Of a stretch of DNA of 64,000 nt, positions 46,880-58,652 are shown piece by piece. The position numbers were made by a program, and so were the translations under genes. Position 1 is the stretch's first letter; every line of letters begins with the position of its first letter. The stretch spans positions 26,481,906 through 26,545,905 of the forward strand of contig NC_080672.1 in NCBI RefSeq assembly GCF_030247195.1. Direction: 5' to 3'. The stretch comes from Topomyia yanbarensis (taxonomy: Eukaryota; Arthropoda; Insecta; Diptera; Culicidae). The notes beneath the pieces were generated by a model. It worked only from the letters and a program-made list of their open reading frames with translations, did no database searches and had not been told where the DNA came from.

Positions 46880-47710
46880 GGGGTTACCATATTCACAGAT
46901 TTTTCTGTAATGTGACAGATTTTTTTTCACAATTTTTGATCACAGATTCTTTTACACAGATGGTAGATTTTTGGCATTTTGATGAAAATTTCACAGATTC
47001 ACGCTTGGCCGTATACGAGAAAGTATGTTGTATACGTACCAGCCCGGGAAGTATAGATTGATGGTGTAGTCTCCAACGAGGGCTTTAATTTGCTGGCTTG
47101 ATTCTTGACACTCTGCAATTAAAGGTCAGATGAAACGAGTACCCGCCGCCAGCAATCGTGGACGGTCTTCCACTCAATGGTGCGCAGAGAGTGCTCAGAA
47201 TTGTACGAGAAAAGAGCTTATAAGGACTTCTTAAACGTCGGATCTCCCGAGTTTTTCCGAATATACGCAACATTAGAAACACAAATATAAAACTTGATGA
47301 AAGCTGGAAACGCTGTTATTGGCACCAGTTCGTTAACGGATTGACGAGAGAACCAATGTTTCGTCTGGTGGCTAGATACTACGTTGGGTATTAGATTCAA
47401 CCTTTGAACCAAGAACGACAACAGCATTCCATGTAGATCCATGTTCAAGCAATAGACGTTTCGCGATGAAATGATAATACTGTAGGTAAACGTAATGATT
47501 GTTTTTTAAACACACAAATTTATCTGACAGCAAATATGCTCGCGCTAAGCATTGTAGTGCGCATATCACAATATAGGGTTCGTCAGATGATGACTACTAT
47601 GTAAAGCTTCTATGATAATTATTATGACAGTAGTGGTGAGGGCTGTGCTGCATGCATTCTACCCCTCAACTACCCCATAGTTCTAACGAGGCTCGCCGTT
47701 GGATGGAGCA
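46880..47710. other. Unassigned, with CACAGATTTTT repeats near 46895-46990
   Basis: The start resembles the interior of the AGTGTTACC element at 28454. A plus frame at 47130-47390 (LPLNGAQRVLRIVREK; KRCYWHQFVNGLTREP) is protein-like but broken and unrecognised. Confidence 0.3.
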
Positions 47711-47860
47711 TGGAAATGTAATATTTTATTTCCTGGGGGAAAACATGGGAGCTCCTGAGTGCTTTATCTGAAAAATGGTACCAGATACAACTCTTGATTT
47801 GAGTTCTTTCGCATTTCTTTGGTCAATGAGTAAGCGGATACATAGATTAGAACTGTAGTG
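47710..47860 (+). pseudogene. Second LOA/I-like RNase H relic
   Basis: Split frames read YFLGEN, then WELLSALSEKWYQIQLLI, a stop, VLSHFFGQ and a stop. They line up with YFLGKIRELL..LS..SYKI..VWVPSHCSIPG of the relic at 32150-32270. Two stops and one frame change; long dead. Confidence 0.65.
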
Positions 47861-48960
47861 AGAAGGCTGACACTTAGGCATTGGAAGTTGATTTCTATGA
47901 AACATCGTGAAATTTAAACGATTTTTTTTCTGTATTTCTTGTCAGAGGACGCTTGAAAATTGGCAAATTCCGTGGAACAATGAAAGTTTAGAAATCCCAA
48001 ATGTATCAACAAACCTTGATTAAGGACATTATACAAGCAAGCCACAACATAGCTCCTACGTTACACACCCCTCTTTCCCCTGCCTATCCTTGTATCTGAC
48101 ATAAGCAAATGAAAAAATGCGTTTTTCAACACACTAACCTTGCTACGTGTGCTACGAAACTGCTACTTGAGGAAGCTAGAACATTTTCCTATACAATAAA
48201 CCCGAGTTTTTGACGGAATGTTCTATGTAGTTCTTATTTTGTGCGAAAATATCACCCCTCTTCACTTGGGGTTTCTTTTCGAAGCACTCTTATTTTTCTT
48301 CTTCCCATTTTTATTGCACTTTTCAAATGCACTTTGATCACAGACCACTGCTGAAAACACCTGCAAAACTTTAATAGTTTACAAACAAAACTTCAAATTT
48401 TCTGCCCCTGTGCAGATGACCGAAGGAAAATGTCCGAAAACTCGCATTTGTGCGTTTGAATTTTCACTTCAAATTCCATTTTTTCACAATGTAAACAAGT
48501 GAGTCGGTGCCTAGCAACAAGCGTGCGTTCCTGGCTTCCGCATACCACATTACTTTAATCTCAGTTTTTGGTTGGTTCCAGACTTTCGTGTGGGTAATTC
48601 CCCCTCGAGTGGGTAGTACCAAATACAAATATGTTAATACGGAATGCTCTGATAATTTTTCGATGACGCGTTTTACGCTACCCTGTACCTGGAAAGGTAC
48701 AGTGTCAAAGTGACAGTGTACTTTGATGAAATAATGCTAAAACTGGCTGCACTGACGAACTTGTTGTGGATTTTCTGACGTTTGCACATGTTTTGGTTTG
48801 TTTCTAAAGAAAAACCGGCGACGTTACAAATTTCAGACTAAAGTTGCAAAATTTTGCTGCCCGTGGACTGAGAAGGTCAAATACTGTATGAGGCAAGTTA
48901 CACACGTGTATTTATTCTATTCAAACACACCTGTAATAGTTAACAAGTCATGTCGGGAGT
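47861..48960. other. Unassigned stretch
   Basis: No recognised domain; an AT-rich start, then mixed composition after 48480. Confidence 0.25.
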
Positions 48961-48984
48961 CGATAAGTGACGATGCGGAAATTT

Positions 48985-49277
48985 CGAGTGTTTCTCAAAC
49001 GACCAGTTTTTAGCGATATGGTCATCTGCAAAAGCTTTGTAACCACCGAGCCTCTGCAAAATGGGATGCAATTAAACCGACATACAAATGTGCGTTTGGT
49101 GCAAAGCTTGGAAGATGGTCTACTATTTCACGGTTGTAATCCGCAAACAGGAGAACAAATCAGCTATTCCGTCTTATTCTGTATTACGATGGATCAGATT
49201 TTCGAACGAATGTGGTTCCGACAGCTGTTTGCCGAAGCGGAGGTCGAGTTTGCGTCCAACAATTGTGGTACTGGTAG
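48985..49277 (+). CDS. Possible exon, unidentified
   Basis: One plus frame is open for about 97 codons (FLKRPVFSDMVICKSF; VRLVQSLEDGLLFHGCNPQTG; QIFERMWFRQLF) and reaches GTACTG|GTAGGT, a fair splice donor near 49277. The amino-acid usage is protein-like. No family is recognised and no acceptor is certain. It could be a host exon or an old transposon fragment. Confidence 0.25.
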
Positions 49278-49589
49278 GTTGATTTTTGTTATCTGTGCTA
49301 GAGGTATAAAACTAACTCTTGTAGTCATTGGTCGTCCTCTTTATGGTCACCGTCATGGCTAAGTCGAGATGTTACCATTTGCCATAAAAGATGACAAAAG
49401 CAAAAATTATAATTATCGTTACGCTTTAGACAGTGATAAAACACACCACCGCAAACCAGAAGTACAGGTGTGAATCGCTGGAATCTACAAAAAAATCTGT
49501 ATGATTGAAATAGTACTTTATTGTGTGAATAGCACGCAGTGCTTGCGAAGTTATGTGACAAGCATTGAAGAAACGCATTCAGGACTTTT

Positions 49590-50580
49590 ATTACGAGGAT
49601 GATCTCCCGTACCCTCGATTGCAGGGATTAAACTGAGGGGAAGCGGTTAAATTGAAGGGATTGTTGGCATTCATTAGCAGATGATCGATCAGACATTCGC
49701 TTTCAGCCAGGAGTCGACGCAGATCACTGTTCTTTTAACTCTCGAAGCGTCGATAGCATGAGATTATAAATATCACTGCTATATATAGTTGTTCTGCCAA
49801 ACGAAGAATAAAGACATGTTCCTTGTTGTTCAGAAACATTGGATCGCTCACATAGTTTTGGCCAGCCTCCAGCCACTGTGCGTCCCTATGCTCTTTCGTT
49901 CATCAGACTTGTGTAAGATGTTGTTCTCTACTTTTAACATTACTGAATAAACTCGACTTACTTATTGGTACATCGCTTACATTCGCCCATCGTGAATCTT
50001 AATTAATTTAATTTCGCTGGTTGATTCATTGCTACCAGCGTAAGCTTCTTATCAGCACCTGCATCCATTTCATTGTTATCCTTATTTTCCTGCTCCAAGA
50101 TGATACTGATTTCCCGCCAAAACTCCTCAATCATTCCAACGATTGATATTAATAAATCCTTTGAAATGGTTGATATGCGCTTGTGAAAACAGGAGGACGA
50201 ATTGCGAATATCGAAAGTGTTGAAACTTCCGCATCCGAATAGACTGCCTCAAGATTCCATTTCGCCATCGTGGTGGTAACGCAACTTACCGTAGTTTACT
50301 CTCCGGATGCCAGAGCTGAACGGTTACCTTCGACGCATTTTTGGGTGTCGCTGTACTTCCGGTAGCATTGCCTCACTGCAACTAACAGTAATATTCTTGG
50401 CGAGTGTGCTTCATATACTGGTAATAGCGCCATCTTATACTTTCCTGGTGAATTTATACTCCACAAAATAATATTTGAGTTTCTGATCGACGAAGCTCTC
50501 ACCTAGGTATCTGATACATATTCCACTCTCTCCTTAATACTATAGTCGGCTTATGAATATAAAGGAACTGTGTATAATCC
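49590..50580 (-). pseudogene. Decayed coding sequence, unidentified protein
   Basis: Protein-like stretches follow one another on the minus strand with stops and frame changes between them: YLGESFVDQKLKYYFVEYKF (about 50500-50440), AKNITVSCSEAMLPEV, KVTVQLWHPESKLR (about 50330-50290), FHKRISTISKDLLISIVG and MIEEFWREISIILEQENK (50190-50080), MGECKRC, QNYVSDPMFLNNKEHVFILR (49860-49805), STLRELK, then LRRLLAESECLIDHLLMNAN and NPFNLTASPQF (49730-49640), ending at TAATAA with AATAAA overlapping. The total is roughly 300 codons. I do not recognise the family. It follows the Nup37 relic on the same strand by about 200 bp. Confidence 0.5.
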
Positions 50581-50784
50581 GCTTTTTTGCCTTTGACCTA
50601 TAGTCGATACAGCGCCGCAGCGACATGACGAATTGGCTTAGAAAAAGTTAACTATTGCATGGGAAATATACAAGAAGCAGAAAGTTGATAAACTCGTGAT
50701 AACTGCTTAGATACTACTTTTCTTTCTGTATTATACTGCTATAATAATACTAAGTAAATTAAATTAATTAAATAAGGATTCACA

Positions 50785-51770
50785 TTTTATTAACGTTCTC
50801 CAAAAAATTTCCGATCCTCCCTATCCATTACATATGACTACTGATAGTACCAGTAAAGATTACCATATAGTAGTTAGTAGCATGGCCTTCATTTATACAA
50901 TTTGATTTGTGGAATTTCACTTTCTTTGTGGTTCTCGAGCGTTCATCGCTTGTCCCATGATTGTCCGGAACAAGGTGAAAATTTGCCACTATCTGCATGA
51001 ATGCGCTTGTTCTCAACATACTTGTTCGACTTCTTCAAGTTTCAAGAAATCAACTCGCCGCTAATGCTTACACTAAAGCTGAATTATTCAAATACGATTC
51101 ATAGGATACGTCAGGCTACCGGTACAACACGTCAACATTAACATCAACGGCACGGAGCGTTTTGACGTACTGAAAGCGTGAAAGAGTACACGAGAAATGC
51201 ACTTCTTATCTTGACGGAACGGTAACGTGACGTTCTCTGCCGTCGACGGAAGCTGATGTACCGTCCGAATCGAGCTTTAGACTCCAGTCCGCGTTATTGA
51301 GCGAATATTTGTTACCCTCAACCATCACGTCAGTTTTTGCTCCACTTAGTACAAGTGCATTATTCTGGATTTCTTGGAATAAAGCACCTTGTCCGCCTCG
51401 TCTGGGTACTACTTCGGGGACACTTCTGCCGACTCGACGAAAAAGGTTAAATCCATTGAATAATTCTCCTTGGGTTCCCACAAGATACACCTGTGATCAT
51501 CCCTACAAGATGTCACGTATTTATCATCCCATCTGACCTCATTTAAGTAGCTGCGATGACTCTGCTGCATTTCAACCGTATTATCAATTTAGATCACTGT
51601 TGAATATACGCAAGTTAGAATCAGCACCTGCCGTACAAATAACTGCAACTTTGAGTAGAACTACTACCGATGTCTCCGGTGGAAATTCTATCTCATAATA
51701 GCGGCTTTCGTGGTTGACCTCCCTCAGCTGATTCTCCGGAAGTTATGATGAAATTCTGCTGAAGTTACGA
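50785..51770 (-). pseudogene. Nup37: Nup37-like WD40 nucleoporin pseudogene, split by a MITE
   Basis: Minus-strand pieces correspond in order to the WD-repeat nucleoporin Nup37, a member of the Nup107-160 nuclear pore complex: EFHHNFRRIS (then TGA where Trp is expected), FPPETSVVVLLKVAVICTAG, ADSNLRIFNSDLN, SHRSYLNEVRWDDKYVTS, CRDDHRCILWEP, YPDEADKVLYSKKSRIMHLY, VEGNKYSLNNADWSLK, then after the MITE (51073-51280) SGELIS(stop)NLKKSNKYV, ENKRIHADSGKFSPCSGQ and, at the end, NLYWYYQ(stop)SYV..EDRKF. It stops at TAA with AATAAA overlapping near 50789. The pieces cover most of a roughly 320-residue protein. At least five stops and several frameshifts make it non-functional, and no intron is evident between pieces, which suggests a processed copy. 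The identification is from recalled Nup37 motif order, not an alignment. Confidence 0.75.
51073..51280. mobile_element. 208-bp MITE, copy 2, inserted in the Nup37 relic
   Basis: The outer ends CTAAAGCT (51073-51080) and AGCTTTAG (51273-51280) are inverted copies. Inside are the CGATTC and GCTTCCGTC-type arms shared with 46679-46870, and the common ACATCAACGGCACGGA and CGTTTTGACGTAC interior. Confidence 0.8.
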
Positions 51771-51779
51771 TGAACAAGA

Positions 51780-53305
51780 TTTTAATTTTATTTTAATCAG
51801 TTGTAAATAAAAAAAAATGTTACCGTTAAGTCCCCAGTGAAGTAATGTTGCCTTGGCGAGTCCACAAAAAAGAGCGACGAAAACAAAAAAAAAACAGAAA
51901 AAACAAAAGCACGACATGCTTGGATCTGTTCTAACAAAACGCGTTGCCATTTCTTATTATTTTTCAGACTTCATTACTTGTCAAACAAAATTCATGCATA
52001 GGGTTCTTTAAATCTAGTTTTCGGTGAGTCAAAAAATGATGACCCTTTTGTATGGGACCTTGGCGTATTTAATTTGTATTTGGTAGTACTATTCATACTA
52101 CTCACGTGTTTCGCCGGCACTGAATGTTCCACAGTCATAGGTTTTTGTTCTTTGAATTTGTTCAGTTCTATAGCAGCACTATTTATTATATACTAGCATG
52201 ATAGGACGCTCATTACCAAAAACAGTCACAGATGCTACATCGTTGAACAGCTGAATGCCTACAATTTCTCTAATCAAGATTCGAATAAGCAGGTTTAGAA
52301 GGGCCCGTCGGTAATACCTATCTTGGGGCCGGACGCGGCTTTCGACGGCTCTGCTCAATGGGACAAAAGTTGTACCCCAAGTGGTTTATGCGGGAATGAG
52401 AGTTATCAGTCAACAATCTACAAAATAAATTGTGAACGTAACGTAACATCAAAAGTAACGGCAACAACATTACACGTATCTGAAGAAATCTGAGATGTAC
52501 ACTTTTAAACGAAACCCTGTAAAGGCTGAAAAGATGATCCGTTCTAGCATCATTGACCAGCTGACAGTGTCAAAATCCCAAAACTCAGCGCTTTCCGGGA
52601 TCGCCCTGTCATCGTCACGTAAAACAATCCAATTTCGCACTGCTAAGTAATAATAATGATAGTGTACTGCTGAAGGTAGGTAGGTAGTAAGTAAACGAAA
52701 TGAGGACCTTTGTTATACACATCTGACATCAGCAAGTTCAGCAGAACCGGGCGACCCATTACACACGAACTTTTTACGACCGTCTGTCAGTAGCCAAAAG
52801 TAGGCACCTACATAAGCTAAGGGAAAGGAAAACACACGAACCGTCTTGAAAGGTCGCAAATTAACGCCTGCTGTGACTCCAGGTGATGGTAGCGGGTGGT
52901 GAAGCTGGTGGTGCTTATGTAGGTTAGGTACACCAACCTAACTACAGGTTACAGAAATAATGGTGACAGGTTGGAGGGTGAAATGAAACAGACAGCAGAA
53001 AAAAAGTAAACCCCAAATTCTCAACGCGGCAGTTGTAGATTAGAGTAAATGGTTACTTAGGGTGAATAGGACAAAAAGAAATGTCTACGTCGGGGTCTAC
53101 GTTAATCGAAATTAACGGTTATTTTTCGCTACGTTGGCGGCTAGCGACAGCGTTTCGAGTTTGTGTTGTTATGGCGGAGAAGATTTAGCTTTGGTAAAAG
53201 TCTTATTAAGAAAGTTCATTAGGGTTGCCAAGCACTATATTATTCTATTTAATGTTTAATGGGAAACTCTGATCCATCTCACGAATTTATCGCTATAGAC
53301 TAGAT
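51780..53305. other. Unassigned stretch
   Basis: No coding domain. An AGGT microsatellite lies at 52675-52692. Confidence 0.3.
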
Positions 53306-53306
53306 A

Positions 53307-53629
53307 TAGGGTGATGAGCCTATTATCGCTATGTTTCTATTATCACGCTACCCATTTGAAGCCGTTGGTTAGAACAGTGTCTGCCATCTTTGTTTAACGC
53401 ATTGAGTCAAATGGTAGCGCAACAATAGGGGTACTCGATTCGTGTTTTCGTTGCGCTCAAACACGAGAATTTCGCTGTTTTCAGCGCATGTATGTTATTA
53501 TCTTGGTACTTAACAACGAAGCACAGCTGTTGATGCCAATTTGTACGCATTCCATTGTTTGTAGGCCGAGTAATTAATGAATCAGTGAGGCGCCCTCCTT
53601 AGTATGGTGAAAATAGGCACTTCACCCTA
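53307..53629. mobile_element. MITE with TAGGGTGAWGWGCCTATT ends
   Basis: Left TAGGGTGATGAGCCTATTAT and right ATAGGCACTTCACCCTA are inverted copies of about 20 bp with a few mismatches, each flanked by A/TA. Interior 280 bp, non-coding. Confidence 0.7.
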
Positions 53630-55140
53630 CATTAAGTCGGTATTTATCCACAATATGTGAAGTATTATTTGCACTGACAAATTGTTTACCGATTACTAAA
53701 ATACGTTCATCAATTTTACAGTAACTGTTTGAAACTAATGCCACTTAACACCTCAACTACCATAGCTACTGGGAAAGTGAGCGAGTAGGGCGCGGCCTCT
53801 TGGTGCACCAACCTACCCATCACTCCCGGATGTTTCCGATGTGGACCGGAAAGCACTGGAAACATATCGGCCAAAACCAACTGAGCAGTGCGATTATGTC
53901 GCTGGTCAGTCAAGCTGGACGTCGAGTAACGAATTGTCGTTTGTCACGCTCTCTCAGCCGCTAAACCTACCGATGCTCATCCTCCCCGGGACAAACCGCG
54001 AGCAGAGAGACACTTCCGTTCCCAACAGCAAAACATGTTCACTGGAAAACCCACCTCTAACCGGTTTTTTTTCGCAGGAACTTGTTACCTTCCTGGGTTA
54101 AATTATGACTCCTTCCCGCCTCGGAGGAATTGTTTCAAATTCCAAACCTGTCACCTGGACTTACCGAGAAGGCAGCGACCACCGAGCCGCAACAGTTCGG
54201 TTGAATTACGGTTGTAAACTTTTCTCCACTTTTCACCGGAATTACCGGTGCCGCATACGCAACAACAAAAAAACGGGTCATTTCGTGCCTCACCTTCTCG
54301 GTGGCCATAAATTCTCGCAACTTTATTCCCTGTCTCACTCGTAGACCTAACCGTGGTAGGTGACGTATTCCCCACGGACAGCCCCTCCCCGAGCTACTTA
54401 CTGGCTCTGGAAAAAGTTTATGCCCTCTCTTGTTGGTAGGTAGTTGATGTCTACTGTTCCGTAGGCTTGTTGAAATCCTCGCTTGAAGATCATTTCAGGT
54501 GTTGGTGTTTATGTTGGTGTGATGCGTGTGCTCAGCCCACAGCACTTGGGGAGGGGGGGTGTGGGTCTCGTGAGCTTCGTGGCAGGTAATTAAACGGGCG
54601 TATGCGAACGTGAACACTAATTATCGCCTTGGTGCTTTTTTCCTGGAAAACACTTCACTTACACCAGTGCCGCCGCCGCCGCCGTCGGTGTTTAATTCCC
54701 CGATTCGACGAGGTCATGGAAGCCGTCTGTGCTCGCATCAGGAATTCATCGGAATAAATAAGTTATAATTATTGAATTATGTTAAGTGCAGCCGCAATTA
54801 CTCGGAATAAATGCTCCGTGAACTGAGTGGTGAATTCCTTGGTCATGTCGAATCAGGTCGTTTAGTTTTGTATTTCTCATACGGGAATGGCTGAGTAATT
54901 AGTCATTGAAATCGAGCTTTCGGAACGAATTTATGATTATTATGCAAAAAATTAGATTTTAGAAACAAAATGATCTTTTCTTTAAGGAAATGCTGATCAC
55001 AAGGCCATAAAATGTACCATTACGGCAAACCACATTAAGACCACTGTGGTGTTAACATTTCTTGTTAAAGCCGATAACCTCCACCTTATGATTAAAATGA
55101 TGTCATCTAGCAGCGCAGCGACACAGGCAATAATTAAATG
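53630..55140. other. Mixed-composition stretch, no supported gene
   Basis: 53720-54400 is GC-richer and CG-containing like promoter or leader DNA, with a GCC repeat near 54668-54682. Open frames lack domains. Confidence 0.3.
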
Positions 55141-55174
55141 ATATACACTTGTTAATGCAATGTAACATAGCTGT

Positions 55175-55215
55175 TCCTTTCTAATGGGAGAATGACCTCA
55201 TGGTTAAAGCCAAAA
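55175..55215 (+). mobile_element. SINE 3' tail fragment
   Basis: GAATGACCTCATGGTTAAAG followed by an A-rich run matches the tail of the 22973-23134 SINE and abuts the tail of the inverted SINE at 55216-55433. Confidence 0.55.
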
Positions 55216-55433
55216 TAAAAAAAAAACTAACTAACTCTTTATGACCGACGGCAGAGAGGTGACTCCCACCATCTGGACTAGATACTGATCCATCAACTCA
55301 TGTACCAGGGATCAACGGCTTTACTTCCCTTCCATAGGAAGACCTCAGAAAAATCTCAATAATCTCGGCTGGGATTGAACCCAGACCAAGTGGGGTGGAT
55401 GGGGGTCATGCTTACCACTCAACCACCGGCGCC
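55216..55433 (-). mobile_element. tRNA-derived SINE, second family, copy 1
   Basis: On the minus strand it starts GGCGCCGGTGG. The A box TGGTTGAGTGG is at 55415-55425 and the B box GGTTCAATCCC at 55371-55381. The body contains CAGATGGTGGGAGTCACC and CTCTCTGCCGTCGG and ends at a TTAGTTAG then T-run region near 55216. The head and the CAGATGGTGG..TCACCTCTCTG block are shared with 62790-62950. Confidence 0.8.
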
Positions 55434-56290
55434 GTCTATCTTTGCCTTAAGTGAGTTAGTTATCGCTTCAAACTTGTACTCCTGTCATATTATTTCCCAT
55501 ACACACTGTATATCGGTCCTGAGGGCTCTGCTCAAAAATACTTCTACGTAACCAAGAACGAGAGACAAATAACATAAGCTGGAATATTTTTTCTGGAATA
55601 GCTTAGTTAACATTCGAATAAAACTACGTTACAAATCACCACTGTACTCACCGTATACTGATTTCTGTAAGTCTGCTTGCCGATTCTATTGCCGGCTAGC
55701 GGTATGTTGCTACTGATGTTTATTAAAAACGGCAATTTTAGTTCTTACTCACATTGACAACTTGACTTGGATATCAGCCTATTCTGCCACATTCTAGTGG
55801 CCAGCCTCTCATTTGACTCCCGTTATTACCGGATAGATTTCTGAAGACGAAGTATTTTTGATTTTCGACGGGCTCGTATAACGTCACTGACAAATTTTAG
55901 CCCTCGCCAGATCGATATTTGAATTTTGATGGAACCCCCTGATGCAGCAAACCTTTCGAACCCACCTAAGCTCTTCATCTTTCGCAAACATCCTGCCAAA
56001 CTCTCACATCCCTTTCGCGGTAGCCGATTTCTGCGTTCCGCTTCTTCATTTTTCATCCGACCGGAAGCCCGAAATAAATTCAAACCCTAAATTGAAGGAA
56101 CCCCAACAATAACAATAACAACAGCACCACTAAAAATACACATCCACCATCCAGCGATCCGAACCAGCTCCAGCTTGTCTTGGGAAGGACCCCATCACGA
56201 CCAAATCCCATTCCGGAGGCGGTGTGGGTGACACTTAGTCTGGAAATATTTATGTGACCATTTCCCCCGTATGTGCATACATGTGACAAA
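55434..56290. other. Unassigned stretch
   Basis: No coding domain recognised. Confidence 0.25.
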
Positions 56291-56299
56291 TCAGGCCCT

Positions 56300-57130
56300 C
56301 TTGCCCTTGCCCACTCCCCCCCCCCCCCCGCGCCCCGGAACCACCAAATAGTTACCCGACTAACTACCCGGGTACCAGCGAGAGGATTCGTAATGTAGTT
56401 ATGTGTCACCATTTTCGGTCGTAAATTTCGGTCCACTTCCACTTTCGGCTGCGGACTGCGACCGTGCTTCGCTTTGGGTTGGCACCCAACTGTATCAGCA
56501 TCAGCAGCGCCGCCCAGCCTCGAATGGAATGGGGGGGGGGGGGTAGTTTTGCCCCGCTTTGCTTTCTCTTCCTCGAAGGATTGGATCGGTCGATTCATAA
56601 TTTTCCCACAAAACTATTTTCACAACATGGTTGTTATTTCGCTTTCTTCGCCTTTTTGCTTCACGCTCTCACCGAGAGCGCCATCTCCGGCTGGGTCTAC
56701 CTTCTGCTCGGTTGTGTTTTTCTTTTCTTCGATAAACTGAAAGATTCTTGGGGCGGTCGGTTGGCGTCGGTGGAAAGAGAATGCGTAGATAGTCAAAGGT
56801 TAGGAACGAAAATCTATTTATATACTTTTCATGTGGGGGGGGGGGGGGGGTTTCCGTTGGTGGGTGGGTGTTGGTGTTCTTTCGACAGGTGGAAGAACAG
56901 AAGAAGAAGGGGGTAAACTTTCGGAAATCGAGTCTGAGCTTTGGGTGAAAATAATTGCATCATCGGCGGCGGCGACGGTGGCAACAGCGACGGCGTCTCT
57001 TGTGGTTTCTGTTTGTATGGTTTGAACCGATGACGACGACGACGACGACGACAACGACGACGACGACGATTGCGACGGACGGGTGCAGTTTGTATGTTTG
57101 GATGTGTTTGTAGTGGGTTTGCTGCTGCTG
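56300..57130. repeat. Homopolymer and trinucleotide-repeat island
   Basis: It has an 11-base C run near 56318-56329, G runs near 56531-56542 and 56836-56850, and a (GAC)n tract at 57028-57070. A minus-strand frame across the last tract encodes Ser-rich low-complexity sequence and ends in Pro runs. I regard it as repeat-driven rather than a gene, although a low-complexity 5' exon cannot be excluded. Confidence 0.6.
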
Positions 57131-58133
57131 CTGAGTGCCGAGAAAGTACTCCAGTACGAGTGAATGAGCATTTCAAATGGTGCTTGAAAAGCTTGCATCA
57201 TCATTGCGTTTGATTTGTGGAAATTGCTTGTCAAACGGTTCTTTCAAACAATATTCGGGTTGATTTATGGAACTGTCTGGTTTGGCTGGTGAAGGTGTGA
57301 ATTAGTGGTTTTTGTATGAGCTAACGGAAGGAAGGGGAACGAAAATAAGGAGCACAATTTATTTGACACGAAAATACACAATCTCCTCGAGCAACCAATT
57401 AAGTCTTTAGATTGCATACTCAAGCGCCGTAATTGGTTCCATTCGAACCGAGTAATGAAATTGAGTTGGAAAATTTCGTGACAAAGGCGAACGAAGAACG
57501 AAGCGGGCTTTTATAGCTTCGGTTAGAGAATTAATTTGGTTGGGAAAGTTAGCGGAGCTGTGAAGCCAATTACTGAAATATTTGTTTTGGAGTTTTTAAT
57601 ATAGGAATGCTTGGTTTATTCAAAATAATATCGTACTGTTGGTGAAATTAATACCAACTATAATGCTCAAAGCAAAAAGAAATAGCTACTTGTTCTTGGT
57701 CACGTGCACCCAATTAATATTTTCCATTCTACATAGCTGTATGAAGAATTAAGAATGTTTTATTAGAGATATTAATAATAAATTCAGTTCTGCTATTTAA
57801 TTTAGCAGTTCAAGTCAGGTCTTACACACCATTCAGATTTATACGAATTATTAGTTTTTCCATTTATTCGTTAGATGACAGTTAGATGTCACTAAAAGAT
57901 GTTCGACCATTCCGATTAATTAGGATCGTCAAGTTTCAAACTCCATAATTCGCAATGTACGACACTGTTAAGAAGCCGTTTCGAACATCGACGGTCGTGA
58001 CAAAACTATTAAGCGTAGCAGTGCCGAAATTCGGGAATACAATTGAACTGCTCCAATATTTCGATTATTATTACAAAGTTGTCCACAGATATCATTTGGG
58101 CAACTCTTCATTTTTTCGCTTAACTTTGATTTA
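57131..58133. other. AT-rich non-coding stretch
   Basis: No supported feature. Confidence 0.3.
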
Positions 58134-58372
58134 TACACGGAAAATTTTATTTGAAAAATTATTTTTTCCCAAAATCATGAATTAGTTTCATGAATACGAT
58201 TATTGTTTGTTTATTTAATTGAAGGATTTAACCTCATAGGTCATTCGCCTTGATTCATGAATACGAGATTTATTATTCCCAATTACAGGAACTTGGTCAC
58301 GATTTTCGTAAATCAGTTCACGAAATCGTTATCATTTGTTCATGAATTTATGAACGAATTTTTTTCCGTGTA
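58134..58372. mobile_element. TACACGG-ended MITE with nested SINE tail
   Basis: It begins TACACGGAAAATTTTA and ends AATTTTTTTCCGTGTA. Its right half matches 33820-33900. A SINE tail with its own target duplication sits inside (58187-58266). Confidence 0.75.
58187..58266 (-). mobile_element. 54-bp SINE tail flanked by 13-bp duplication
   Basis: TTCATGAATACGA is present at 58187-58199 and 58254-58266. The 54 bp between them, on the minus strand, is GGCGAATGACC, then TATGAGGTTAAATCC and an A-rich AATAAACAAACAATAA end, matching the 3' end of the 22973-23134 SINE. Confidence 0.88.
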
Positions 58373-58652
58373 GCAAATCCAATTTTAATCTCTTGACAAG
58401 ATTTTGACGAATCATGCTATGCTTAATGATTGCTTCATTAAGGGGAAGCCTAGGTATCGGGTCATAGTTTCACCCTTTTCCTCTCTGGATTATTTAACAC
58501 TTTGAAGAATTGGTTACTAGCTTGGAGCTGTCAGTCAATTCACTAAATCTTAACTCGACGGATTATTCTATGTGGAATTTATTTATCAGAGGGGCCGATA
58601 TTGGTGCCGCAGAAACAACAGACCCAAGAAATGTCTTCTCACATATGAGACT

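Noticed and set aside
55371..55433. tRNA gene candidate on the minus strand
   Set aside because: tRNA-like head without a proper acceptor stem, continuing into a SINE body.
56080..56598. 172-codon minus-strand frame ending in a Leu run
   Set aside because: Composition tracks homopolymers and an AAC repeat; the hydrophobic end comes from that repeat, not a membrane segment.
56818..57234. 138-codon Ser- and Pro-rich minus-strand frame
   Set aside because: Driven by the (GAC)n tract and a poly-G run; low complexity with no conserved feature.
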